34,229 bases of DNA from Utricularia gibba (lineage: Eukaryota; Streptophyta; Magnoliopsida; Lamiales; Lentibulariaceae): NCBI GenBank assembly GCA_002189035.1, contig NEEC01000075.1, positions 1-34,229 on the forward strand. Reading direction: 5' to 3'. Below the pieces are notes generated by a model that saw only the letters and a program-made list of their open reading frames with translations, made no database searches and had not been told where the DNA came from. Positions 23,360 through 33,707 of the stretch are shown one piece after another. Position numbers and translations under genes: made by a program. Numbering within the stretch: position 1 is the first letter of the stretch; every line of letters starts with the position of its first letter.

Positions 23360-24468
23360 TCTTCAGGTTCTTCCGCCCCTGCGTCAGCGCAAAGTGTAGT
23401 AATTTCCGCATAGTTCTGCCATCTCAAACTCAATTGCCAGCACCAAATAAACTGGAAGGAAGATATGGGACGTCGAGAAGATGGCGCCCTGCATTCAGCA
23501 ACCAACGACGCCGCCGTCTAGAAGCTGCTAACGTGCTCCCCAAGCACGCAGGAAGTGTCTGGTAGGGATATACAAACCCAATTTCCCATTTTCGATTCAA
23601 AACAATACCCTAATTTCAAAATTAACGATGACCTGTCCTTACAAAAGTGTGCTTCCTCGGTAGTATTTAAATAATGATAATAACAAAACCACATACCACA
23701 TGCACTGCCTCAAGAATCAAATCCATTCTTCAATATAGTTTTAGATTAAATTTAAATTATTTTCATAGTGATTGAATTTGATTTAATAATTTTAATTATA
23801 TTTTAAAATATTTAAAACGTACCTCAATACACAAATTGTGCAATTTCAATAAATGTATTGAATTTCAGTCATTCAATAAGCTAATAAAGATACATTTCAA
23901 TAATTATAAATCTTAAACACACCTATAATAGGAAAATTTATAAAACTGAAAAAATATGGTACTTAACAAATACCAAATCCTGACATGACACATGTGTAAT
24001 TATTAAGTCTGAATCTAAGGTATTTTGTAAATTTATAACAAAAGCAGTGGAGATAATTGTGGTGGAAATGGTACTTCAAAAATGCAAACGCCCGGTAGAT
24101 GCCGTAATTCAAGGATTCTACAAGCAAAACTTGGTAAAAACGCCGGGACTTCAACAAATGAAGATCCCGCCGGTCGGAGGATATGTTCTAAAAAGGGTGA
24201 CTTTTGGCCGGATATTGATGAGTCTCCTCCTCAGGGATGTCTTGTCACCATCCTAAGTACATAACACAAGAATGTACGATGAACAGTGGAAACCACTCAA
24301 AGCTACATAAAACGCAGGCATGACTTTGCACCTGCCGCTAACTGGGGTGGTGTTTGGTCTCCGGAGAGAACTTGGAGCTGAAATCGAAGCAACTAAACGG
24401 AACTTATCTAATCTGTACAACCAACAACACTTCCAAACGAAACAGCTAGTTTACTTATACCCAAAAAT
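23360..24468. other. HCC2 leader and promoter, then HSF 3' region
   Basis: 23360-23560 is the likely HCC2 5' UTR, with several out-of-frame ATGs in the antisense direction (for example at 23411). 23640-24040 is AT-rich. 24040-24468 is mixed and probably includes the HSF 3' UTR; the short open frame near 24047 does not look like a gene. Confidence 0.45.
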
Positions 24469-25761
24469 CTATGGTCCCAAGGTGCGGAGGCTGGGTGACC
24501 AGCAGTTGGTTCCATAGGAACTTCCATATTCATCACCCCACAAGGAATCAAGTTTCATCCCACACTCGGACAACTCATTTGTCAGGTTGTTTGAGTCTGC
24601 TGCTGCCGCTGCTGCTGTTTCCTCGTCAAATATCATTCCATCTTCCATGAGCTTCTCCCACAACACGAAATTCTCGGAGCAAGAGTCTAAGCTAGTGATC
24701 TCTGAGGAATTCTCGGCCTTCTGCTCGTCGGATGTAGAGAAATGCGTGTGTATTTCGGATGGGATAGTAGGCAGCTCCTGAGCTCCAGGCCTTTGGTCGT
24801 GATCAGGTTCCGTTGGTTCATTCACAAATGAGCTTTCTATCCTTCTCTTCTTTTGAGCTTTTTCGAAAGAGTGCTGCAAGAATGAGGGGTTTCTCAGGGA
24901 CTTCATCATGAACTTAAGGGTATGCTTCTGTTTCATTTCCGTGTCCTGAAGACGCTTCGCAATACCCATCACATAATGCTGCATCGTTTCCTGGTTCTGC
25001 TTCAGCTTAAACACTTCTGTCTGTAAAGCAATACGATCCACTCTCAACTTTTCAAGCTCTACTTCAACCCCGTATCTCGAGGAATCAAACCATGATTTTG
25101 AAGCTCCCTGCTGCATTATAATCGGGGAACTCTGCTTTCGTCTCTTGATATACTTGAGCAAATTCTTCTTCCCCTGCTGAAAGCCTTCATTCGCAAATTC
25201 CCATCTCTCTGAATCAATCTTCCTGAACCTCTGCCATCAAAGAAGCAGCAAAGATTTCAACATGAAGGTTTCCAGAAAATCATGATAACCAACTGAAAAA
25301 CGAACATTACTGAGGCATAAATAAACACACAGATCTTCTTCATCAAACTGATAGTGAAAAAATTGCAACAGTGATCAGCGCAAGAATCATGCTTGAGAAT
25401 CCTTGAAAGCAGTAAGGAAGAGGCGTACGTAGGTGTTGAGCTGGCGAACGAAACTGGAGAAATTGTTGTGCTTGAAGTATTTAGGCAACAAGTCGGAAGA
25501 AAACGCGTGGGGATCCCAAACAACGAAGCTCGCCTTCGACGGACTCCACGATATAATCGAATTGGTATTGGGATCATCCACCATCTCAAACGTCTTCTTC
25601 AGAAACGGCGGTGGCTGCAGCGTCTCATTCTCCTTCAACCCGTCGATCGGAAGCGTCGACCACCGCCGCCTCCGCCGCTCGTAGCTCCCACTCCCATCTC
25701 CGCCAGCAACACTGTCTTGCTCCTCAAGAAACTCTTGCTTCACAGAGAAGACTCCCGCCAT
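24469..25761 (-). CDS. Class A heat-shock transcription factor
   Basis: Two exons, 25761-25429 and 25230-24469, give 364 residues. The intron sits inside the DNA-binding domain right after QLNTY, the conserved position for plant HSFs. DNA-binding domain about 51-144 ([59 protein letters not shown]), then an HR-A/B coiled coil with the class A insert (about 165-235), a basic NLS (KAQKKRRIE), a seven-Ala run, and an AHA-type activation motif [15 protein letters not shown]. It would trimerise and activate stress genes through heat-shock elements. Length and single AHA suggest an A2/A6/A7/A9-type member; the subclass is uncertain. Oddity: the residue after QLNTY is Arg (AGG) rather than the usual Gly. 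Confidence 0.92.
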
Positions 25762-26096
25762 TGGCACTCAAGTTTCCGCGTTGAAGTTGGGCAAAGACAG
25801 AGGGGATATGTATAGGGGAAAAAACGTGCGGTGGCTGGGGAACTACGCTGCGCATCTGTGTGCGCGCCGGCGACGTGGCTGTACATGTGGAGAGAAAAGA
25901 GACATGAGAGAGAAGAAAAAAAGGTGATGGCTTACCTAAACCCCCAAAGATCAACCGGTACTTAGTGGGAAAAGGATAAGGGATGCAATATAATAATAAA
26001 ACAAATACAAATTATCTCCAGAATAAATGAATTTAAAACAAATAGGATATGCTTTGTTTTCTTACCCGTTTTCTAGGGATGACACGGCCCAGACGC

Positions 26097-26108
26097 CTCC
26101 ACGTGGAG
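26097..26108. promoter_or_regulatory. Palindromic G-box (CTCCACGTGGAG)
   Basis: A perfect 12-bp palindrome with a CACGTG core, about 340 nt upstream of the HSF start codon. G-boxes bind bHLH and bZIP factors (light, ABA). Function here is inferred from position only. Confidence 0.45.
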
Positions 26109-26590
26109 ATACAACGACACTAAGAAAAGCGCGCCAACGCCACCTAATTTGCACCCCAAGCCAACGCTGCTGCAGGGCCACTCTCGGTCTGTGCAGGCTT
26201 GATTCCCATTCCCATGCATTGCATCCCAAAACTTCCTACCGGTTTCAAGAGGTGATTTAGTCCCTCTGCGTCAAGCTTGGTTGAGCAGAGAGTTGTGCTC
26301 GGGAGCTCTGTGGAAGTGGAGGGTGCAGCCACTGAGGTCCCTTTTCATTGATTGGTGCTTACGAGCATGAAGCAGAGTACCCTAGAATTCAATCATCTGA
26401 ACAGTTCTTGGCCAAGGAGACAAAATTGGTTCCACTTGGAACCACCCTCTCAGGCATCCCACTAGCTGCATATCCTGGGTGATGGTTTTACAACTGGAAG
26501 CAGGAGCTTCGCTAGGTCTTGTGGGGAGTTCATTTTGCTTGAGCTTGTGTTTGTCCCCAGGGGGTAGTTCTTCGCTGCAATCCACTCACT

Positions 26591-26634
26591 GGGCACAGCA
26601 CCTTCGGGGGGCAGCCGAAGGGGGCATTGGGGGG
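26591..26634 (+). other. G-rich tract with quadruplex-type spacing and an overlapping hairpin
   Basis: Four runs of at least three G (26591, 26606-26611, 26620-26624, 26629-26634) lie within 44 nt, and CTTCGG..CCGAAG at 26603-26621 forms a 6-bp inverted repeat around one run. It stands out from the surrounding AT-richer DNA. No gene is associated. Confidence 0.5.
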
Positions 26635-27243
26635 AGCCTTCGCTGGAGTTAATCCTACTTTCGCCATAGCTTCGGTTATTTAACACGGAAACGAACTTGA
26701 AATCAGTCTTACGGAACTTTTGAGATGATCCATACAAGATCTTCGACGTTTGTTTTGAGGAGACAACTCAGAGCTGGCAACTGCTGATGCCAGGAATGGT
26801 TTCTGGAAACAAGTCCTATACTCACAAATGATCATTAACCATCCAAAACGTTAACCAAAAGGGTATCCAGAGAGCTACACAAGACTTGAGAAATACAGGG
26901 AAGTTTTACCTGATGCGAAAATAAACAGCTGGCGCCTCCTTTCATGCAAGAGTTGCGAGCAAAATGGCAATACGCCTTCAAGATCTCACCGAGGATAAAA
27001 AAATGAGAATTCTTTTCCTTATCTCGGCACCGTAAATGAATGTATCTAACACATGCCTTCAAAATGAGTCAATGGTTGAACATCTTAAATTTGGTCAATG
27101 GAGCAGTGTCATGAGAGATGTTGCAGTTTTCGCATTGTAAAAACAAGCACGCGGTATCTAACACGGCTTAGAGAACCATTACAGGCAACAGAAAATAGAT
27201 TTTAGCATTGAAAAGTTTCGAAAAACCTCAGAGCATCTTCTTT

Positions 27244-28200
27244 TAAGATAATGATGGCTTTTTGCCTTTGTCTTCACAGCTGGTAACAACTTCAATCTTG
27301 ACGCCAGATTCCCTGTTCTTTTCTACTCGTTTCATTCTTTCCCTTTTCTAATGAAGAAGGAAAAAGTGGTATATGAAATAATTAAGTAATTAATTGAGTA
27401 TAAACGGTTAGCATTTCTTTATGTCTTCAGTTTTTGTTACATGGTCTTATTTTCTACATGCATACCTTTTTCCTAGGCTTTTGCTTTAAAGAAGGGAACT
27501 ATCTTTTCTTTTTTCTCAACTTGCTCTCCTGTGGGGATTTTCACATCAGATTCCAACAGTTCAGTTGCGGTACGTAGTTAAAATTCACCTCAAAGTCTAA
27601 AATTTTCAGTATAACAAAAGGTGGCTGTATAAGAATGTACCTGGTTGCCCAAGATACTATTACTCAAGGCAGTCGAAGACAGAAGTTGCTTCTCCGAACT
27701 TCACTTCTGAAATTTCCATTCTTACAGCCAACGCCTTCTTGATCATGCAGTAACACATCTTTTTCATCCTCCATCTCTTGATCATTTCACATACCATTAA
27801 AATATTCCACTGAAGCAGGTAACCTTTTTCCAGGCCTCTCCCTTACCAAAGGCAAGTCATCAAATAATGAATCCATGGTGCTGTCGTATCCCACTATCCC
27901 CAGATATTCCACCTTCTTCAATTTCTACATTAGAATTTGGGTGGCTTGAAGATGGTGGTTCACTTGAACTGCATATGAGCTTCTCCAGTTCCTTCTCCTA
28001 CATCCCCAATTCATGCTGAACCCCATTATACATGTTCTCTGTCATATAACCTACTTTTTGACGATTTAAAACCATATCTATATCCATACAACGAGAGAAG
28101 AACTTCAGAAAATCATCAATAAAAGTGCCAACTCATCCATCCGAATATCAAGAATACTGCAAACGTTTATTTGGCGCAGCTTCATCAGTATTTCCACTTA
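27244..28200 (-). pseudogene. Relic of an unidentified multi-exon gene
   Basis: On the minus strand, protein-like segments appear in order: DELGTFIDDFLKFFSRCMD (about 28120-28060, the first residues one frame off the rest), then VGYMTENMYNG to HELGM, a TAG stop, EKELEKLICSSSEPPSS, a phase change near 27890, YDSTMDSLFDDLPL followed by a GT donor, RPGKRLPASVEYFNG (about 27840-27795), ELLESDVKIPTGEQVEKKEK (about 27565-27505), and KRVEKNRESGVKIEVVTSCE ending in a stop at about 27244. The segments are separated by intron-like gaps. At least one nonsense codon and two or three phase breaks argue for a pseudogene. Polar, charged composition; I do not recognise the family. Exon borders are approximate. 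Confidence 0.45.
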
Positions 28201-28673
28201 GCAAGTGTTACAGCGTAACTATACTCCAACTAATTTTCAAGAAGAGAAGGGTGTTCGAGGAGATGAAGAGGTAAGGTAGGAGAGGAGATGATACCATTTG
28301 TGTGATATCGACTACGCGCAACAAGGAGATAGAACAGAATGGAAAAAAGACATTCATTACATAGTCATCGCAAATCATCCAAAAACTACATATTTGTAGA
28401 GAATAACCGGTCGTCTACAAAAGTGATATGCTTGAAATCTAATGATGTGATCTACTTGGAGATCTAATGATGGCTATACTAGTTACTAACAACTTGATTT
28501 AATAATGAGTCCCCACTTTCAATTTTAGAACGTTGCCTATGGTGGCTTTTCATGAATTTCCTGACTGTTGAGCTAATTCAACTGAATTAACAAGTATATC
28601 TCCTCTTTGGTCGGGTTTGTCTTCTTTGCGTTTCTTCGATGTAACTGCACACTGAAAAATCTATTTTTGTTAC
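28201..28673. other. Spacer between the gene relic and the retroelement
   Basis: No convincing coding frame. A short direct similarity (AAATCTAATGATG at about 28436 and GAGATCTAATGATGG at about 28459) is present. The retroelement boundary on this side is not marked by a recognisable LTR. Confidence 0.4.
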
Positions 28674-30681
28674 ATTATCCTGCGGATCGAGAGAGCCTTG
28701 ACCCCAAGGCTCAAAGTCAGGAAAATGACGTCGAAGCCAAGAAGCATCTTCCCAAGTGGCGTGTGCTGGGTGCGCATCAGCCCACTAGATAAGTAATTGA
28801 AGGCAGGGGAGACAATTGCGAGAAATGAGACGACGATTCAAGATACGAGAGGGGTGAGGATGGGTTTTCCGTCATTAGAATACTGGGGTAAGTTAGGAGT
28901 GGGGAGAGTTTGGGGCTGATACATTTTTTGAGAAGGGACACATGAAAAACTGGGTGGATTTTGGAGTCAGCCGGTAAATCTAATCGATATGCAACTGTGC
29001 CAATTTTTTCCAGAATGGGATAGGGGCCAAAATAGCGGCAGGAAAGTTTCAGATTTCGGCGAATGGCAACCGAGGTTTGACGATAGGGTTGGAGCTTCAG
29101 ATATACTAAGTCACCAGGTTGGAAAAGGCGTTCAGAACGATGTTGATCAGCATAAGTTTTCATGCGATTTTGGGCTTGCTGTAAGTTGCCTTTGAGTAAC
29201 TGGAGCATTTGTAAGCGATATTGAAGGGAGGGGATGGGTTCATTGAGAGAGGAAGGGGGTGGGGTGCCAGGAAGGTGGGAAGGGGTATACCCATATAGAG
29301 CCTCAAAGGGGTCATTTTCAAGCTGGTGTGATAAGAGGTATTGTACCAATATTCAGCCATGGCAAGCCAAGAAGTCCATTTTTTGGGTTGGTGGTGGCAT
29401 ACAGCACGAAGGTATGTCTCCAAACATTGGTTCACCCGTTCAGTCTGCCCATCAGATTGAGGGTGATATGAAGTAGAGAGGTTTAATTGGATATCAAGGC
29501 GCTTACAAAGGAGGGACCAGAAATGACTGGTGAACAGTTTATCTCGATCGGAGATAATATTAGTGGGTAGCCCATGGAGTTTATAGATGTTGTCCAGAAA
29601 GATCTCGGAGACCATTTCCGCAGAGAATGGGTGAGCTAAGGGGAAAAAGTGTGCATACTTCATTAAGCGGTCCACCACCACAAAAATCACCGTTTTTCCA
29701 TGAGAAATAGGTAAACCTTCAATGAAATCCATACTAATCGAACTCCATTGTTTCTCAAGAATAGGAAGAGGTTGGAGCAAACCGGGAGATGCTGATCTAT
29801 CAAAATGAATTTGACGACAGGTCCCACATTCTTGAACCCATTGTTCAATATGTTTATGCATATTCTTCCAATAAAAATACCTTTTCAGGCGTTGGTAGGT
29901 GGTGTGGGCACCCGAGTGGCCCCCAATGGCAGAAGAGTGAAGGGCCAAGAAAAATTTGCCTTGAAGGTCTTTATCAGCGCCAATGCACCATCGGCCCTTA
30001 TATTTGAGTAGGTCATTGTGGAGTTGAAATTTGGGAAAAGATGAGGGGTCCGCTAATTTACTAATATAAATGTCATGAAGATAAGGATTTTGTTTATAAC
30101 TGTGTTGTATCTCCAGGAGCCATTCCGGTTGTAAGGAAGAAAGGATAAAGAGATGTGCTGTGCATGAGAGAGCATCTGCTGCCAAATTCTCACAGCCATG
30201 TTTGTAGTGAATGTCAAAATCATATCCAATTAATTTTGACATCCATTTCTGTTGAAAAAGAGTGCCTAAACCTTGCTCCTTCAAGAATCGCAAGCTTTGA
30301 TGGTCTGTTTTGACAGTGAAATGGCCGCTCATCAAATAGTGTTTCCAATAAAGAATAGCTTGTACCACTGTAATTAATTCCTTTTCATATATAGATTTTC
30401 CCAAAAATTTGTCACCCAGAGCCTTTGAAAAATAAGCAATAGGATGTCCGTCTTGAGTAAGAACTGCGCCAATCCCAGGGTCACATGCGTCAGTTTCCAC
30501 AATAAATGGCTTCTGGAAGTTGGGGAGAGATAATACCGGGGCAGAAGAGACCACTTGTTTTAATAAGTGAAGTGTGTGAGTCACATCATCGTTTCAACCG
30601 AAATTATATTTCTTCAATAATTGGGTGAGAGGACGACTAATCAGCCCATAACCATGTATAAAACGTCTATAATAGCCAGTT
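28674..30681 (-). mobile_element. Truncated Ty3/Gypsy retrotransposon polyprotein (RT end, RNase H, integrase, chromodomain-like end)
   Basis: Transcript-sense order: end of reverse transcriptase ([19 protein letters not shown], from 30681), RNase H (IVETDACDPGIGAVLTQDG, VKTDHQSLRFLKEQ), integrase HHCC zinc finger (HSSAIGGHSGAH..CGTC), DDE core (SMDFIEGLP, ISDRDKLFTSHF, SDGQTERVNQCLE), the integrase C-terminus ([11 protein letters not shown]), and a chromodomain-like tail (HATWEDASWLRRHFP at about 28674-28784). Damage: TGA in place of Trp at 30594-30596, a phase change at a short A run (29305-29307) and another near 28785-28795. The gag, protease and most of RT are missing and no LTRs are seen. 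It is a dead fragment; gene order and tail place it in the chromovirus-like Gypsy group. Confidence 0.93.
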
Positions 30682-31219
30682 ATTATACATAAAATATGAA
30701 ATATTTTAATTTAAATATGAAATATATATCAATATATTTCATGTTTCTATATTTTTATCCGTGTATTAACATATTAAAAAACAATAATAAATATAGCATT
30801 ATTTTGAATTTAAATTGTATAATAAAAAATTAATAAAATTAATAATATTATTTATTCTAGTATTCATTTTCTTATCCATTCTTATCTTGTTTATTTATAT
30901 TATTACAGATACAACCAAATTTTCCACATTATTAAAAAAAGTTTATTACAAAAATTAATATGCTAGGAGTTCACGTGGAACACGACTGAATGAGAAATTG
31001 TAGTTGCACTCTGGTTCTATTTAAACTAGCGTCGCCATGTTGCACTCATCAATGGCTCCGACGCCAGCAATGATGATCCCTCAAAGTACTGTTTTGATAT
31101 TCAATTCTGGGCTTCCGTGGAGTCCAATTCCCATTGAGCCGCCCAGGCGCTTCATATGATATTTCAGATTTTGGATCTGCTTCTGGGTTCATTTGATCAG
31201 CTGTCTCTGAGCATCGACT
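30682..31219. other. AT-rich spacer and promoter of the phosphodiesterase gene
   Basis: 30690-30960 is extremely AT-rich and abuts the broken end of the retroelement. 30960-31219 holds the promoter and leader of the gene at 31220. Confidence 0.5.
30972..31025 (+). promoter_or_regulatory. G-box and TATA-like element upstream of the phosphodiesterase gene
   Basis: CACGTG at 30972-30977 and TATTTAAA at 31018-31025 lie about 245 and 200 nt upstream of the ATG at 31220. This spacing suits a plant core promoter with a leader of about 170 nt. Assigned by pattern only. Confidence 0.4.
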
Positions 31220-32638
31220 ATGGATCCAAAATTCAGGAAAGGTGATTCCCAGTTCATGGTTTCGTCGTCCTCTGAGCTTTTGCAGCGAAGCTGCAACAAC
31301 CCATTTTCTAAATGTAAGATTTTTGTCATCTCTCACCTACGATTAATTTTCATTCCGCTGCTTGTAGCTCTTGCCCTCGCCGTTTTGTTCTTCTCCACTC
31401 ATCCTGCTGCTTCAAATGTCATGGGTACTTCCAATTATCAATTCGCAAGACCCCTCTCAAAGCTGAGAAAACCCGTTGTTATACTCATCTCAAGTGATGG
31501 TTTTCGATTTGGTTATCAATACAAAACCGATACCCCAAACATCGATGAACTGATTCGAAACGGGGTTGAAGCGGATCTGGGGTTGATTCCTTCTTTCCCG
31601 ACGATTACTTTCCCCAATCATTACACCATCGCTACCGGGTTGTACCCCCCATACCATGGAATTATCATGAACCGTTTCACTGACCCGGTATCTGGGGACC
31701 TCTTCACCATGGCTAATCATGACCCCAAATGGTGGCTTGGTGAACCAGTATGGGAAACAGTAGTGAAGCTTGGTTTGAAAGCTGCGGTTTACTTTTGGCC
31801 CGGTTCTGAGGTCAAGAAAGGTGCTTGGGATTGCCCCAAAACCTTCTGTCCACCTTATAATGGCTCTGTTCCTTTTGAAGAGAGAGTGGATACTGTTTTG
31901 AGCTATTTTGATTTGCCCATTGATGATATCCCTTCTTTCGTTGCTTTATACTTTGAGGATCCTGATGCTCAAGGACACGAAGTTGGACCAGATGATCCTC
32001 GGATCACAGAAGCGGTTGCTAGAATTGATAGAACTATTGGAAGATTGATTGATGGATTAAAACAGAGAAGTTTGTTTGAAGATGTTCACATCATTCTTGT
32101 TGCTGATCATGGAATGGTGGGAACATGTGATGAAAAGCTCATCTTCCTAGATGATCTAGCTGAGTGGATTGAAATCCCACCTCAATGGGTTCAATCTTAC
32201 TCACCCTTGCTAGCAATCACACCAGACTCAAATGTTTCTGCTAAAGATGTGGTGGAGAAGATGAACCAGGGATTAGCATCAGCCAGAGTGAAGAATGGGG
32301 AGTACTTGAAGGTTTATCTCAAGGAAGATTTACCTCTTCGGCTCCATTACTCAGACAGTTATCGAATCCCACCGATTATCGGTTTGCCTGAAGAAGGCTT
32401 CACGATTCAGCAAACACCATCGACTGCACAGCAGTGTGGAGGTGCCCATGGGTATGATAACAAATTTTTCTCAATGAGGGCAATTTTCTTTGCACATGGG
32501 CCGAGGTTTCCCAGGGGAAGAAAAGTTCCTTCCTTCGCAAATGTCGAGATATATAATCTGGTTACCGCCATTCTCAACATCAGCGGAGCTCCGAACAACG
32601 GCACGGAGTCTTTCGCGGACGGCATTCTCCTGACTTGA
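31220..32638 (+). CDS. Nucleotide pyrophosphatase/phosphodiesterase (NPP family), type II membrane protein
   Basis: Single-exon gene of 472 residues in the alkaline-phosphatase superfamily. Members hydrolyse phosphodiester or pyrophosphate bonds in nucleotides and nucleotide sugars; plant NPPs are glycoproteins of the secretory pathway and plastids. A short cytosolic N-terminus is followed by one membrane segment (about 42-59, IFIPLLVALALAVLFF). Catalytic set is complete: Asp93 (ISSDGF), nucleophile Thr130 (TITFPNHY), Asp249 and His253 (EDPDAQGHE), Asp296 and His297 (VADHGM), His410 (GAHGYDN). Possible N-glycosylation sites include NGS (about 214), NVS, NIS and NGT. No C-terminal nuclease-like domain, as is normal for plant members. 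Confidence 0.95.
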   Translation: MDPKFRKGDSQFMVSSSSELLQRSCNNPFSKCKIFVISHLRLIFIPLLVALALAVLFFSTHPAASNVMGTSNYQFARPLSKLRKPVVILISSDGFRFGYQYKTDTPNIDELIRNGVEADLGLIPSFPTITFPNHYTIATGLYPPYHGIIMNRFTDPVSGDLFTMANHDPKWWLGEPVWETVVKLGLKAAVYFWPGSEVKKGAWDCPKTFCPPYNGSVPFEERVDTVLSYFDLPIDDIPSFVALYFEDPDAQGHEVGPDDPRITEAVARIDRTIGRLIDGLKQRSLFEDVHIILVADHGMVGTCDEKLIFLDDLAEWIEIPPQWVQSYSPLLAITPDSNVSAKDVVEKMNQGLASARVKNGEYLKVYLKEDLPLRLHYSDSYRIPPIIGLPEEGFTIQQTPSTAQQCGGAHGYDNKFFSMRAIFFAHGPRFPRGRKVPSFANVEIYNLVTAILNISGAPNNGTESFADGILLT

Positions 32639-33707
32639 AGCCTGAAAATGAGTTTGCAGAAGGTTCATTTGGATGGGTTTGGACTTGTAACAAAATAACG
32701 CCATAGAATTGTAAGGTCATTCCCAATCCTTTCTCTATTAATAAATAATGGTTTTTTGGTATACTTCCCATTATTCCTGATATATTTAATAAAAAATTGA
32801 AATTTATAATGTAGTAGTTTAATTAAAAAACACCATATTGGGTCCAAGATGAATTGTTCATCTCTATAAATCATTTTAGAATCACCTGTCACATGCATTG
32901 ATTGGCAATTAAGAGTATCATAGTAAATTGTATACTAACAATTTATTTACAAAGTAACAAGATATCAATGGGGTGGTACATAAGACAAGATTTTTGTATT
33001 CACCCATAGGTAAATTTTGAAATGTTCAAACTAGTACACTCCATATGGCAGTGGAACTTATTTTAGACAGAAAACATAAATTAAACTGGTATACAAACAT
33101 TATTCATATATTAGGGATATAAAAACTTACATTAGAGTATAAACTTACATAAGTATCAAACGTCTTTTACCTGGCAATTGTATGATTTGTAGACGATTCA
33201 TTCTCACTCATGTTTTAACCTGCGCTTAGCTCATCATAATGAAAACTTTTCTTTTTTTGTGGCATAATCCACTACAATTCCTTCGTCGAAACTTATTTTA
33301 TTTCTCATGATGTTATTGTACATATCGATTTTCTGATTTATTTCATCTCTAAAACCTCTTGATTTTAAGATCAAAGATTATAATCCAATTAATTATCGAC
33401 ATCTCTACATAAAATAAGAAAATTTTGAAGGTAAAAATGTAGAGAATATGGTTTAATGAAAATTTGTCTTTATTTTATATTAAATAATACAAGGTAAGTA
33501 TATTAATTAAAATAATATTAAAATGTAAATTTATATTTCACGAATTTTTAGGAAATTCGATATTATGTGATAGGCCCATGGTGGGAGGTGAATCTATTTT
33601 TTAGCAGAAGTTGGAGCATTACTGGTGGTGGTGTACTGGATAACGGCCGGAGGAAGAAATAAAATGAACTCGGAAACCATGAAAATGGCTTCAATCCTGC
33701 ATTCCGC
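32639..33707. other. 3' UTR and long AT-rich intergenic region
   Basis: 32639-32760 is the likely 3' UTR with an AATAAATAA signal near 32740. 32760-33560 is very AT-rich with nothing recognisable. 33570-33707 is mixed and probably the leader of the last gene; it contains ATGs at 33664, 33679 and 33685 in another frame. Confidence 0.5.

Larger units (their letters stand above)
25762..27243. other. HSF promoter and unannotated intergenic DNA
   Basis: 25762-26110 is the likely HSF leader and promoter, with TATACATAT on the minus strand about 45 nt upstream of the ATG and a G-box palindrome. 26110-27240 is of mixed composition with short open frames in several phases and no recognisable protein. 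A G-rich tract lies at 26591-26634. Confidence 0.4.

Noticed and set aside
23286-23505. Longer N-terminal open frames for HCC2 on the minus strand
   Set aside because: They lack an ATG or stop before the donor at 23285. Only the frame starting at 23359 joins exon 2 in phase and gives a mitochondrial presequence.
24047-24264. Two overlapping short open frames on the plus strand
   Set aside because: Overlapping frames without homology or codon structure, located in the probable 3' region of the heat-shock factor.
26144-27062. Several minus-strand short open frames upstream of the heat-shock factor
   Set aside because: No recognisable motifs, overlapping phases and no convincing splice continuity.
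28607-28792. Plus-strand open frame covering part of the retroelement end
   Set aside because: It is the antisense shadow of the chromodomain-like tail of the Gypsy fragment.
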